Counted from the first letter of the stretch, positions 1 to 12,960 are shown. The stretch: DNA of 64,000 nt from Knoxdaviesia capensis (GCA_001510575.1 LNGK01000008.1:102446-166445); one strand, 5' to 3'. Made by a program: numbers and translations. Notes: generated from the sequence alone by a model not told the origin.

Positions 1-92
1 CAGCGCGCGTGCACAATGGCCACGCGCAGCCCCGCGCCGTCCAGGCGCACGTGGTCGGCACCCTTGATCGATGATGCTGTTGCGTCGGCCAT
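1..92 (-). CDS. RIB4: 6,7-dimethyl-8-ribityllumazine synthase, N-terminal 30 codons (partial)
   Basis: Reading leftward from an ATG at 92-90, the frame stays open to the window edge. It ends in LDGAGLRVAIVHAR, the start of lumazine synthase, where family members continue HARWN. The two bases left at the edge are compatible with that Trp codon. Lumazine synthase condenses 5-amino-6-ribitylaminouracil with 3,4-dihydroxybutanone 4-phosphate in riboflavin biosynthesis and forms a pentamer in the cytosol of fungi. Only the N-terminal tail and first beta strand are visible, so the active site and any introns lie outside. A two-unit telomere-like motif sits 47 bp upstream of the start. The assignment rests on a short but characteristic motif. 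Confidence 0.8.
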   Translation of the reverse strand, partial: MADATASSIKGADHVRLDGAGLRVAIVHAR

Positions 93-1572
93 GGTTTCTT
101 TTTCTGTCTTTTTCTTGTCAGAGATAGCTGTCGGTGTATTAGGGTTAGGGTTGAAGGGGGAGGGGAAACAGAAGCCAATTGAGCTGGGAGGAGTGGGTGA
201 AGGAGGAAAATCTGGGGTGTATATATATATGTATATATACACTAAACGCAAGCCTAGGACAGGATTCGTCGTCTTCCGAGGTTGGAGAGTGTCTGCAGTT
301 CGATTTGGGATCACGTTATACCTGGCTGCACGAAAGAAACAGGAAAATGCCGATGACGATGGTTGCTCGCGGGGTCGCAGAAGAAAAAAAAAAAAGAAAA
401 AAAAGGAAAGGCTCATCAGCACCGAGTAAGCCGCTTATAAACAATAATCTGCCGATATTCTCCCTCTCTTGAATGCCGACGCTAGCGTAGCCTAGGGTTT
501 TTCCTGTTCGTTAGGTTGGCGAGGCGGTGGTGGAGACCGTTTCCCGACGGAATGGATGGGGGGGGGGGAAGCTTTGCCGTCACTCACCAACGGTCCGGCA
601 CCGGCCTTCGTTCGTTCCTGGCCTGGGTTGAACCAGGTTTTACTACGCGGTGATCCATAACTCCCAAGAAATAAAACTTCTCGTAGATTCAGAGTGAACA
701 TCTGGATATAGTGGGACATTTTCATAAAACCCGGTCTGTTTAACTTTGACACCGGGCCCGTAGCACCCCCGCGATTACACTCTCAGTCGCCGGCCCCGGC
801 CCCGGCGTCGCCCGCTCACCCAAGATCTTGCCGCCCGAGAAGGATATATACGAGAACAGTTTACCCCTTTCAAAACCACCCAGGATTCCCCTTTATCGAC
901 CCAGAAGTCTCAACGTCGACCCTCTCCCTCACACACGCACATATACACGTAGAAAGACACAGAACCCAGCATCATCGCAAAAAAAAGGAGGCATACACCC
1001 CAACCCAAAGTATATTGCGTATACATCCCCAAAAAACAAACAGAAAGGGAAGACGCAGGGGAAAGAAAACAACTCTTTACAATAGTACAAAATAATAAAT
1101 CGACAAACGAGGTATCACCAAAAACATTAAAAATAAAGAAGACCCAAAAAAGAAAGAACCAGGGGAAAAAAAACACACAAGTCGCTCCAGATTCCTAAAT
1201 GAAAATATGGCGGTACAAGGTAATAACAGGACATGATAAGAGGGGTATAGTGAGGAAGATGGGGGAGTAGATGGCGTGAGAAGGGGGTATATAGCGTGGG
1301 GATCGGCCTGTGTTTTATATATCCCACTGCAAGACGTTTTTCGTCTGGTCTGCGTGATATATGCCGGGAACTTGGGTTCGCGGGACGTAAAAGCAGCGTG
1401 TCGGGTCTCTGTAACCGGACTCGAAGGCCGGAAGCCAAAAAGCTGGGTGTGACGTTTTTCGTTGCTTCACCGTAACGGGACAATGAAAGCCCTGACTAAT
1501 CGCATCAGGCATTCCTTTCGTTGTAAACGTCCGTTACCGCCGTCACTCAAACTTCGGCTCCGGCTCCTGGCG
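93..1572. other. Intergenic: RIB4 promoter and 3' flank of the phosphate transporter
   Basis: This 1.48-kb stretch holds the RIB4 upstream region on the left and the downstream flank of the transporter on the right. It contains a TA-rich stretch near 218-240, a purine tract near 386-415, an 11-G run at 558-568 and an A-rich region at 960-1170. The short open frames here have low-complexity or frame-biased translations, and I see no gene in them. Confidence 0.6.
139..152. repeat. Two-unit TTAGGG telomere-like motif upstream of RIB4
   Basis: The plus strand reads TTAGGGTTAGGGTT, so relative to the minus-strand lumazine synthase gene it is AACCCTAACCCTAA, starting 47 bp before the ATG. Such telobox motifs are bound by Tbf1/Rap1-type Myb proteins in yeasts. 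A promoter role here is inference. Confidence 0.6.
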
Positions 1573-4021
1573 TCATGCCTCCGGATCCGAGCTCATATTG
1601 GAATTGCGACTCCGCAGCGTGCGCCGCTTGAGATCCTCCCACTTGTCGCGCACCGAGATGATCTCGCCCTCCAGCCGCGCGTGCCCGCGGCCCTCGCCCA
1701 GCTCCTCCAGCGTCTTGGCCTCGAGGTGCGGCTTCGTGTCCTCGTCGTCGACCACCAGCCGCTGCGAGTCCGGTAGGTACGCCCACGAGAACAGCGCGCC
1801 AAACGCCGCAAACGACCCGAAGATGATAAACATCAGCCCCTGTCGTGTCTCGCTCGTGTACGCCGAGTTCACCCCGAACACAATCAGCACCGCCACCAGC
1901 GACCCGATCTTGCCAGCCGCCGCCGAGATGCCGTGGCACGTGCAGCGGTAGCACGTCGGGAAGATCTCCGCCGGGATGATAAACGTGAGAGTGTTTGCGC
2001 CTGTTTGAAGATGAACTTGTTAGTGGACACACCCTGATGACACCTTGGCCCATGAGAAAAAAAACAAACAAACATACCAAAGTTGAACAAGAAGTGGCAC
2101 AGCGCCACCAACACCACCGTCGCCGGAGCCGCCGGCGACCGGTTCGTCGCGTAGAACACGCCGCCGGTGATAACAAACAGAATCGCCAGCACAAAGAACG
2201 ACACCGTCAGCCACTGCCGCCGCGGAATGCGGTTCGCGAAAAACACAAAGCACACGCTGCCCGCAATCGACGCCAGCGACACCGTCAACAGGTACTGTTT
2301 TGCCTGCTCTAGCAGCACGTCGTAGATCGTGAAGCACGGCTGCACCGAGTCCGTCTGCCAGATCGGCAGCCCGCGCTCCGCCCAGTCCGGCACCGCCGAC
2401 TGGCCGCCCTCGATGTTCCAGCACCACAGGTCGCTGTTGATCGGCGTCGGGTGCGTCGTCGCCCACATGTCGGCCAGCGTGCCGCGGTTATCGAGCGAAA
2501 GACCATAGAACGATACATCGAGAAAAAACCATGTCGCCGACGTGCCCAGCAGGTAGTACCAGTTCTCTTCCTCGATGAAGTACTTTTTGAGATCCGCGAG
2601 CGAGAACTGCACCGGGTACGGCGGCGGCGTGTTGACCGGCTGCAGGCCGTTCGGCGTGTGCTGCATCGAGAAGCCGTTCATCGACGGCATCTCCGGCGCG
2701 TTGCCGTACACCTTCTGCGTATTCTTCAGCGCAATGCCGGCTTTGTTTTTCACTTCCAAACTGTACAGGCCGCAGTCGTACAGGAAGAACCGGAACACAA
2801 TCGCCAGCAGCGCCGGCACGGCGCCGCTGCCGATGACGATGCGCCAGATGCCGTCGACAATCTCCTTGCACTTCTCCTCGTTGTTCTTGTCGAGTCCGCA
2901 CTTCATCTCCTGCAGCTTGTAGATGTCTTCGCGGCTCAGAAGCACCCACAGGCCGACCAATTGGGCTAGCGCCTGTCCGATGGGCTGCATCATGAACACC
3001 GTCGACAGCATGGTCGAGCGGGACTTTGTGCTGGCCCATTCCGATGTTATGACTGCCGATAACGGATATTCGGCTCCGATTCCTGTATATTCGTATGTTA
3101 GTATGTGTATAGAAGATCGCTCGCGGTCGGGGGTGGGGGTGGGATGCGCGACGAACCAATTCCCATGACAAATCGCCACTACAAGCAGGAGTTGTCAAGT
3201 TAGCAACAATATCACAACGAAATATACAGTTAGGCAAGCTCAAAAACAAGGGAACTGACCCAGGCGAACAGTCCCAAGAAGGACAAGTCGTGGTATCCAT
3301 GGCTGGAAGTCGCGACGCCGATGGTCGAGATGATGACGAGAATCAGCTCGATCCCGTACAACCGCGTCCGGCCATAGTAATCTGCTAGGAATCCGAACAG
3401 GATCTGGCCGACGACCGAGCCGAACAGGGTGAGGAAGTTGATCAAGAGGGCGTGCCACCGTTCGCCGTATGGCCAGTACACGAAGGCGATCGATGTGAGG
3501 ATGACGTTCGTCGAGAAGAGGTTGTATCTGCGCAGAGACGGACGACGTGTTAGTGCTACCATTGCCCCTCGGGCTCGCGGATCGGAGGTCGTACGCACGA
3601 ATCGGTAAGGAAACCGGAGGCGGCGACACCCCAAATTCGGAGGTTCCAGTTGTTTAGATCGAGCTCATATCGTAGTTGCCGACGATCCTATTGGGAACCA
3701 GACACAGCATAATTGAGTCAGCGCATACACTTTCGACGAACACTTGATAAAGTGCTGTATCATAAAGTTGAGAGAGGGTGGGATGTGGTGTGGCGTGGTG
3801 GCAGCTAGAAGGGTTGCTTGTGTCGCAGATGCGCAGATCCGCAGCACACGAGAGCGCGATCTGGTAAGGGTGATCTTAAGAAGCAGATATCAAGCGAATA
3901 TACACATCCACCTATATTGGGTACACACCTGTTGGTCTTGCGGCGACAAAGCCGAGCTGTCTGAACCTAGAAAGCCGCGATTATTCCGTCGCGAGGTAAT
4001 AGCCTCCAGAAGCCTAGACAT
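1573..4021 (-). CDS. MFS inorganic phosphate:H+ symporter (PHS family, Pho84-like), six exons
   Basis: Predicted plasma-membrane phosphate uptake permease of 634 aa. Exons, in coding order: 4021-3929, 3687-3599, 3527-3260, 3178-3157, 3082-2078, 2000-1573 (1905 nt with stop). Every intron has GT..AG ends and 71-241 nt. Exon 4 is a 22-nt microexon coding WRFVMGI plus one base, which restores the family string FAWWRFVMGIGIGAEYPLSAV. The MFS loop motif GFLADYYGRTR is at 106-116. Residues lining the phosphate site in the Piriformospora PiPT structure have counterparts: Tyr163, Gln190, Trp342, Asp346, Tyr350 and an Asn in FNFGAN (491-496). The external loop after Asp346 is longer than in Pho84. A glycerophosphodiester permease of the same family is the main alternative. 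The start ATG gives a 31-residue hydrophilic first exon. Confidence 0.85.
3157..3178 (-). other. 22-nt microexon of the phosphate transporter
   Basis: It lies between an intron ending TTGTAG (3259-3179) and one starting GTTCGT (3156-3083). It encodes Trp151-Arg-Phe-Val-Met-Gly-Ile157 and the first base of Gly158. Without it the conserved fourth membrane segment would be broken, so automated gene finders are likely to mis-model this locus. Confidence 0.8.
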
Positions 4022-5470
4022 GGCCTCGGATATTGAGGCAACGGCTCAATACGTTTACGGGCAGGTGTCAGTCAGTCAGACACAGGTGGGAGAGAAAAGA
4101 AGTGGCGGTGGTGGACTGTCGAATCACGAATCGCAGTGGTGGGCAGGCGGGTAAAAAAAGGACCGTAAGAGAGACGTGCCGCGAACGTGGTAGTGGGACA
4201 CGCAGGAAAAAGACGTAATTAAAAAAGGGAAAGAGGAATAGTAAAGAAATGAGACAATGAATGATAACGCTCAGAAACGGATTAAGAGTCTAGAAAAATA
4301 GAAAAGAAGATAATTAAGAATAAAAATGATAAATGAAGGTAAGGTTTCATACAGCGACGAAGAAGTCAATTTTGCGGAGAGGTGAGATCCCAGTTTTTTG
4401 GGGGTGGCAGAGAGAGAACCGGGTTGGAGGTGTGTGGGTGGAAATTTGGATGAATAGTTCGTCGAGACTGGGAGAGAGAGCGAGAGACCCGTTGAAGAAG
4501 ATTCAGACTAGATGCGACGGCGAAAGAAACATTGGTGGTTGAGTGGAGATTGGAAAGACTTGGGAAGGCCGTTTCGGATGACTGCGTATTATGCGACGGT
4601 GGCAAACGACTCCATGGCCGCCCGGACGAGAAGAGACGAAGGGACAGACGGAAGGCGGAATCTGGGGGGATTAATGATGGTGACGGGAAGGGGAAGAGAG
4701 GAAAAAGGAGGAAGAAAGAAGAAGGCGGTGATAGAGAGGTTGATCAAGGAGGTGCATCAATAGGAGAAGATATGGACAGTAGCATGGAACCAGGGAACGC
4801 GGCAATCGAAGCATGGTGGGGGAAGCGCAGAGTGGTGTTTGTTGGTCTGATATGCACCGTACCGACATCAAGGCAGTGCCAAAGAATCTGCGATCCGGCG
4901 GACGTGTGTGTGCTCAGGTATCGTCGGAGTTCATGTTGGTCACATTTTCCTCGCTTTGGGGGGAGAGGGAACTGAGGCTAGAAAGCAAGGCAAAAAGAAT
5001 TGGCAGGGTCTGCTGGTTAGCAGAGTTCAGACTCCAGAGATTGCGCGCGCGCACGCAGAATTGTGAGCGAGATTTTTCGGGGGGACGAGCAAGGATAGAC
5101 GAGGCGAGGAATAAGCCAGCGGGAAAAAACCGAGAAAGCCAAGGCTTGGGCCAAGAGTGGGAAATAGGATGAGCTCGCATCTAGATCACGCCCAGGAAGT
5201 CTTGTCGAAGGTAAGCTGAACCGTGTTGTTCTTGGACGTCTTGGACTGGTCGACGAAAGAACATTCGCTTCACTTCCTGTTTCCTTGTGCTGCCATTTTC
5301 GCTGCTCTCTGTCGATGAAAGTCACGTCGAGGAAGACCCGCTTCTGCAGCGCCCGTTTGGGTTGATTGGTACGAGCTTCAGCTGATAATAGGATCACGTA
5401 TATGGCGTGGAACTGAGACGAAGAAGAAGAAGATTATCACGGTTGAATTCAAGCCCGAGCAGCGACCAAC

Positions 5471-5487
5471 TCTCTCTCTCTCTCTCT
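5471..5487. repeat. (TC)n microsatellite
   Basis: Uninterrupted TC dinucleotide repeat of about 8.5 units in intergenic DNA. Confidence 0.9.
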
Positions 5488-7108
5488 TGCCTTTTCGTGT
5501 TTCCTTGAGATACGATTCCATCTTCGTCTTGTCGATGACCCTGTCCAAGTTCACACAATATTGACTGACGTCGGATGGTTTGCCGTTTGCCATTGATCGC
5601 TCGTTGGTGTTGCCAGAGTGGACAAATCCCTGACGATCAGCATAAACCTGGGAAATGGGTGCCTGCATGGGGGAGGCAAAAGGACACCGCCAGTTTTGTG
5701 TCAATCACTCGTGTTTGTGCGCGCTCTGTGTGCTAAGCGACACTGCAGGAGCCCGCTCTGGGGAGAGGAGTGTGCGTCCCGGATATTCGTGTGCATGCAA
5801 TATGTTTTGGCCCATAGATAGGCTGTCAGTGATGGACACTACATACTGTACATGTAGATGGAGGGCCCTATATGCATGTAAGTTCCAGGAGTCAGTGATG
5901 AACTGTCAACCATGAGTCTCTGCTGCCACATTATGCATCTGAACAAATGTCGTAACAACTCACGAGAAGGCTCCACGGAGTACAACTGGACGGGACGTGG
6001 ACGTCGGAGGATGCCCCGTTTTGCTAGACCGTTGGAGCCCTGAACATTGAAAGTGTGAGGGTGCGACCCCGTCTCCAGTTACCACCGAACCAGAGACAGA
6101 CAGACATCCACCCGAGTCGACCTACCTCCCTATAGCAAGGCACATGCTATATTAAACAGGCGCGAGAGAGACACGGAGCGCCTGTCCAAGCGGGGCGTCG
6201 ATATTAGCCTGCCCAGCAGACAGGAATTGACTTGACCAGGGGTTGAATCCGCAATGAATGGAAGAAGCAGAAAGCTGGTCCTGAGTTGAAGGGCGTCCCA
6301 GAGCCTTATGCGGCGGTGCTGTGCCTTTGTGTTGCGCCACCGGGAGATCGCTGGGGGAGGACATCTGAATCTGGAAGCACTCTCAGTGTGTGTGTTGTGA
6401 GTGTGTCTGTACAGGGGAAAAACGGCCAGATTGACGGTGACGACGTACGTGCATGGGAAATTATTCATCTACCACAGGCACTGCCGAGTTTGAACGTGCA
6501 GATGAAGCAAGAGTGACGATATAAAAGTTGTGATCGAGATGAGAAGAGAGTAGGTAATCAAGATCTAGGGCACAGCAACCCCCTCCTAAAACGGGAAAGA
6601 AGGAGGGCTCGGTCTACAAACCCTTAGTGCAATGATCAAAGTGATGGGCCGTATCATCACGGAGAAGGAGTGACCCAGTGGGCGTTCCTGCCATCAGTGC
6701 ACATGTACGTACATGGACGGTATGCAGCAAACGGGTATCACATAATTCACCATACATCTCGAGACAAGTCATACTTCACCGATGTAGATGTTCCAAGATA
6801 CGCACTCGTGGGAGGGCGCTCAAGCATCGGTATACCCAGAGCCCTGTGCTGTATGTACATAGATGCCGATGCGAACCAGATCGCCGCCATGTTGCAATGA
6901 TCTAGAGTTCCGGAAAAGAAGCAGCAATTTAAGCAGGCATGTCTTGGGACATATTAGAGTCTCTTGGGGAGCCTCTTGGAACAATCTAAGCTTAACAACG
7001 TCAAGACTTTGGGAACCTTCTCGTCGACGTCCGTCCGACCGCGGTTTTCCGTCCATCGCGCTTCGATTGTTCTTCGCTGAGAAAGACAAGATCGGAACAA
7101 TGGCAACA

Positions 7109-7126
7109 GTGTGTGTGTGTGTGTGT
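7109..7126. repeat. (GT)9 microsatellite
   Basis: Perfect GT repeat of nine units in intergenic DNA. Confidence 0.9.
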
Positions 7127-10100
7127 GAGAACAGCATTAAAAGGGGAATTCAAAAACTCTGCATCGAGGTGTAGGGCTGATATTATCTAGCGAGATATTG
7201 GTGGCTCTTTTCTCCCTCCCCTTACGCATGATGCTGCAGCCGCCACGGTCTCAACAGCATTGACGTTGGAGAGGTGCACCAACAATGGAGCCAGCCTTCT
7301 GCGGAAGTACGGAAGTATGTACTGTACGGTATGCTTCCTGTGACACCTTCTTAACAAGCTGAAGCATGGACAAACGATCGGGTTCCTCGTACGACTTAAA
7401 CAACAACTAATAAGAGGGTCCCCACATGGCATATGGAGTACTGGACTGAGATTATGTTCAGTCAGAGAGATACCATGACAAGGAAGACACTGTGGACAAT
7501 ATATCTTGCAATGGTCAAGATAGGAATGACACCGACACTGATGGAGTGGATGCGGCGTATGTCCAAACGAGCCAACACATGGAAGATTAAATTAAACTGT
7601 GAGGTGGGCCCCAAGATTTCAGGTCTTCAACACGCCCCTGAATCAACGACAGAGCTATCAACGGGAGACCCTGAAAGCAAAGCAAGGAGAAAAAACGAGA
7701 GACACAAGCAGCCGGAGACATGGATAAAATTCGGATCTGACCTTAAAAGGACGGGCTTGTTCCTAACATGGCGTGCCAGAGTAATCCATCGAAACGTGTG
7801 TGAGCATGTTAGCAACAACCCCTCCTAGGCAAACCCTCTTCGTTTTTTTGCTTTTCCCCTTCTTCGGACATCCTTGACGCGGGCTCTGGGGTAATAACCA
7901 CCGAGGTCTAGGCGGAAGAGATTCTTGGGGGGGGAAGACAAGGGGGGATTGCCCAAACTTGGCAGGAAAGGCCGGCCACAGACTTTTGGTCCTCCTAGCC
8001 AAGCCTTCACTCTCTTTTCTAGGACAAGAGAAATACTCCAAGCCCAAGAAGAAAAAAAAAACATCTGACGCTAAGCTTATTCGGGATCCAGAGATCAACC
8101 CATCTCTCTTTTTTGCCTTTTGGCTTTTTTGACGTTTGTTCCCTTTCTCTGACCAGTGAGCGGGCTCGATCCGCGCACGTGGGGGCCCCTGATTGGCTGC
8201 GGAGGGCCAAGACCTGGACTTTATTTTATTTATTCTATTTTTTAAGGTTCAAGCTCCGTCCCCCAACAACACCAAGCAAGCTCTGTTTCTCAGCTTTTTT
8301 TTTCCAAGACCTAAATAAATTAGGGGTCCTTCGCCCAGATTTCTGGCCAACCATGGCACTGTCTTTCCCTCCGTGCTTGGTCTACAGGGTCCCCAGAGGT
8401 ACGGTACGCGGGGCTTGGCACTTGGCCATCCTTCGGTTTTGACCTCACCTCTTGATTTTTCAGTGCTTTGGAATGGCCCTGCTGGTGTGCGTGACGGTGG
8501 TGATGGCGCCTGTGAAATTAAAGCTGAAGCGCCTGTAGATTGTTTAACGTAGAGCATTTAATCAATGATGTATCGTCTCTAGCTATCAGGCCGCCTATAA
8601 ACGAACCCCCCTATTGCTTGTAGCAGGCTCTATCACGAACAGTCACCTGACCGATAGCCTCCTTCCCACACGCCATCCGCCACACACTTGACACCGTCTC
8701 CAGGAAGAAGCAGAACATCTCTCCAACCACGGCTCACGTCCCCCTCGTCTATGTCCATCTAGCCAGTCCTAACCGAACAATCTCTAGCCTACAGATTCCG
8801 GGGACCAATGCACCACCACCACGGGAACGAGACATGCTTTCTTTTGCTTGTGTCTTTTCTCTTTTAGGAGTAACACTCTGCAGCCCCGACTATGCCGCTA
8901 CAGTCTGGCAGACCCGGACGCCTGGAGATCGGCTGACACTCGCATGGCTGGCTTGTCCACGTTACAAACAGCGAGGGGAGGCTAGACCACTCCGGATAGA
9001 GAGCACTGGGAGGCAGAAGGCAATTTTAAACATGGCATGGGTGGCTGCTTGCTTGCTTGCGTTATCCGTAACGGTAGATTGCCAATATAAAACGGGCTAG
9101 ACTGGCTTTCTGAGAACGACTGGGCTCTGACCTAAGGGAAGACCATATCAGGACTGGTGGCTCGAATAAGGAAGTATGCAGAACTATGTAGACCCTGTAT
9201 TATCATCCCATTCCCAGGAACGGACCTGTTGACGTAAGTATCTAGTATCTTCAGTAGAGCGCCGGAGCATGGGCCCTAAGTGAACAGAGAGAATTGAGAG
9301 ATGTCACCACCGGTGTTTACCTAGGTCGTCAGTACCCCTTCCTTATAGGTAGGTAGAGTGGCATTTGGTGTCTGACTACTACACATGCATACAAAAACAC
9401 AACGTGATGTGGTATTTTTGGAGGAACAGTCCCCGCTTTCCCATGTCTCTCTATCTCTCAGGGACATGTCATCCATCTTGGGAGGAAAGAGCACAACGAA
9501 CGGCGAGATGTCAGTGTCGATGTCAAGGCCAAAGTTCTAGGCAGGGGGGTACATCCATTCCATACATTCTCTTCTTTCATCCTTCACCCTACTTTTTCCC
9601 CCGACTGCTTCCTCCTCGTTCCCCTCATCAGCTCCGTATCTCCAGCCCCGTCTTGCGCTGTCAGGCCGCCCCTTCCCCCCCTCCGAACCGCAATTCCGTG
9701 GGTGACGGGCGCGCGGCCAGGCAAGGGCTCCACCAGCTGAAGATATTTGGCACTCTCTATCTCGCCTGGCTGTCTCTCGCTTCCGAGTGATATACACCCC
9801 TCTTCCTCCCCATCTCTCTCTATCTCTCAGTAGCGGAAATGACGGATCAAACCGACGAGGATAGTACCGTGCCCAAAACGCACATATACACACGGGATAG
9901 CCGTGGCCCCGATCCGGCTGTAGTGGGCATCGTATCGCTCGCTCCGAGATGCCGCGAGATTAGCAGGACTCAACAAGAGGAAAGAAGCACCTCCTCTCTC
10001 TCCTATTATTACACTATATCTAACAGCAACGGTCCCAAGATATATACTGTATATGTGCCCATCACACAACATCCTGCCAAGCACGCGCCGAGACGCTTGG

Positions 10101-11541
10101 AGCTACATGGACGCCTCCTTTTCTCGCAACACGAAGTGCAGGAAAAAACACAGGGCCACATGTGTGTGCGTGAGGGAGGCTGTCCAACTGATCCTCATTG
10201 GTGATTCTCCGAGGGGTTGTTCCACATATGTCTAAGTGTAGAATAGCCCCTTCGGGAAAGACACAGAAACAAGAGCAGAGGCCGCTGGCTGCCACTGCAG
10301 CTCTTGATTCCAGGTTCTAGCCCCGTTTGCCCAGGCTCTGGGCATATGGCCAAAGGACGCGGGCCTGTCCCTGCTTGGGGTTGGCAGCTAGGAGTAGCTA
10401 CCGCAGTATTGTACGTGCTGCGTGTCTAATCAGACAACGACCACATTGTATGTGTATGTATAATAGGTGCTCGTACACTACCGCTACTAGTCAGCCGGCT
10501 ACTTAGTACTGTAGACTGCCGCTTTCTGCTACTGCCTGATCAACGAGATTAGCTGCGCCTGGCGCGCGCGCGCTGGTGCTAAGCAAGCCGTTATTCTGCG
10601 GACTATTGCTTGCCCCCCCTCCTTCCCTCGTGGTGATGCAGAACGATGCCAGTGGCTGCTTCTTTCCTTTCCGTTCGCACGCTCTTTCCCTCTTTCTCTC
10701 CCCACTCTCGCGTCCTCCTCAACTATCGGCTACACTACTGGGAGGCAATTTTTGCGTGCTCTCTCTCTCTCCCTCACTATCTTTTTGATTGTCCCTTTGG
10801 GGGCTAAAAGCGGGCGCGCGTCTTCGTTGTGAGCTGACAGTACGAGAGGAGTCATGTTTCATATGCCGTGTCCTTGTGTCTTTTCTATCCCAAATAAACC
10901 AACCCGCCGTTGAGGCAGCAGGGTGGACCACGTAACCGGGGCGGTTCCTTGTGGTGTGAGAGAGATAGAGACGTCGCTCTGGCACATGCGGCTCAAAGCG
11001 GACGGACACATGTGCTGTAACTTACATATTCCCACGGGCGCTGCTGAGAGTGCCGGGACCAAAGCTTGGAAAGTGCCAAACTCCGTCGCGACTGCCTTCT
11101 CCTCCTCACACACACAGGGCGGACATGACTCAACTCAAGATCCCCCAACTCCAGGAAAGAGCCGCCGGGGCCCATTCACACCTCTTGCCTGAACAGCAGA
11201 CCACGAGGCCGACTCTGAAACACATGAGGACAGAAACGAGGAAGGTGCCTCCGAAGAAAAACTGGACAAAACTTGGGACACGGCAGGAGCTGTGTGGGAC
11301 GGCGGCGGAGAGAAAAAAGGAGGGCATATTTCGCAATCGGCTGTAGCTCCGGCGGACAATTGCTGAGTGCTGGATTCAAGCGTGTGTCGGGCCTCCGAAC
11401 TTCGGCTCCAGCTCCAGTGGTTTTTCGGCCACCTGGCCCTCTCTAGCAGCGCCGAATGCTCAACTGTAGCAATTCTAATCATCACTGACTCTCTTTTTCT
11501 CATGTCTTTGTATCGGACATACACAGCTGCGCTGGAAATGT

Positions 11542-11568
11542 AGCAGCAGCAGCAGCAGCAGCAGCAGC
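11542..11568. repeat. (AGC)9 trinucleotide repeat
   Basis: Nine perfect AGC units, with no coding frame that I can support around them. Confidence 0.9.
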
Positions 11569-11689
11569 GCACTGGATTTCTGAGAATACCACCCAGGCTA
11601 TATCAATGCACACTGTCCATTGTTCATACATGTATGCATATGCATCTAAACGTGCACTTCTTCCCTCTCGGCTTCGGGTCCTTGAGAAC

Positions 11690-12396
11690 CGGCCCCCGCG
11701 CTTTTCCACCACTACCCCGACATCCCACCTTTTTTTTCTTCTCTTCTTTTTGGTGTTCTTTGCTGTCTGGTCTCTTTTTTTGTGTGTGCGTGTGCGCCGT
11801 CCCTATTCGTCGTCTACGGATTTTTTTATTGATATTTTTTTTTCGCCTTTCAACCTCCTTCCCTGTGTTCCACCATATCCATTACCAAGTCTTTTTTACC
11901 CACCTCTTTTCCTCTTCATCGCTTGTCGGCTTCTTCACCCCTCCTCTTCTCCCGGCTCTCTCTGTGTATATTGTTCCGACTTCTTCCTTTCCTCTGAATT
12001 CTCACTCTCTTACTCTCTCCGAAAACCTCATCTTATCGGCCATATATCAAAATAGTCTCTTGTGTTTCTTCCTCTCCCTCACCCAGATCTGTGTCTCATC
12101 TCTCTCTTCACCGTCTTCCCCAAAAGGCCACACAGCATCTGCAATCTTTCCTCCACCCGCAAAAGCCATCAATTGGTCTAGATCTTAGCGAATCTCTTTT
12201 CCCTATCGCAAAACCTCTCACTATCTCTAGCAGTCCCGCAATCGTCACATACATACATAATACACACTACACCTTGTATCCCCCGATTGTCCACCTTTCC
12301 ATTTTCGTATATCTCACTCACCGTGTTGGGCTTTTCTGTTGGCTGCTGCACCAAACAACTTTGTTCTACCTTTGACAGCTACAGCTATCTGCCCCT

Positions 12397-12446
<50 letters not shown>

Positions 12447-12960
12447 CTACGACACGCTGCAATTGCATCGACGCACACCCCTTCAGCGCTGCCTCTGATT
12501 GAATCTCCAGGCCTACAGGACCCTAACCCGCCGAACGAAGCTCTCCCTTTCCCACCAACGTAGCGACCGTCCAAGCTTCTTCTTGCCTGTAATCTTTCCG
12601 ACCGCTGTCCCGCTGTCCCTCTCTCCCGAAATTTCCTCCTTCCTTCAAACTCTCACCGAGCTCTCTCTGTATACGGACACGCTGGTTTAAGCTCTCCGAC
12701 CTCTCGGCCGTCGCGACTGCCTTCTTTTGCTTATAGCCAGCCACCCCTCGACCGGACACACCCCCGTCTCTATACGGAACCCGTCTTACGCCGTCCCGAT
12801 TTCACGCGACGATGCCGCGGCTGTTGTCTTGGCCGACCTTGTCTGTGCTGCCCTGACCTTTCCCGGAACTCTGCATCCGACTCCGGATCCTCGACCTCCT
12901 CCGTTTTCACCCTCCTCCTCGCCCCGTTGGCCCCGCTGGGCCTTCGGCTAGCAGCTGTTT
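11690..12960 (+). promoter_or_regulatory. CT-rich leader/promoter tract upstream of the 12970 gene
   Basis: About 1.3 kb of the coding strand is dominated by pyrimidines, with repeated CTCTC and TTTTC runs, interrupted by (AC)23. CT-rich coding strands before the start codon are usual in filamentous fungal promoters and 5' leaders, but this one is unusually long. Hydrophobic Phe/Ser/Leu frames through it are composition artefacts. The transcription start cannot be read from sequence. Confidence 0.45.
12399..12444. repeat. (AC)23 microsatellite
   Basis: Perfect AC repeat of 23 units inside the CT-rich leader region of the downstream gene. Confidence 0.95.

Noticed and set aside
600..650. Possible tRNA T-arm (GGTTCAACC on the minus strand)
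   Set aside because: The stem does not pair beyond one base pair and no cloverleaf or A box can be drawn.
8175..8184. CACGTGGG as a Pho4/NUC-1 site controlling the phosphate transporter
   Set aside because: The core matches, but it lies over 4 kb upstream of the gene and single hexamers are common. Not enough to claim regulation.
11634..12188. 184-codon hydrophobic Phe/Ser/Leu frame that could pass for a membrane protein
   Set aside because: It is a direct consequence of a CT-rich tract. Neighbouring frames through the same tract look the same.
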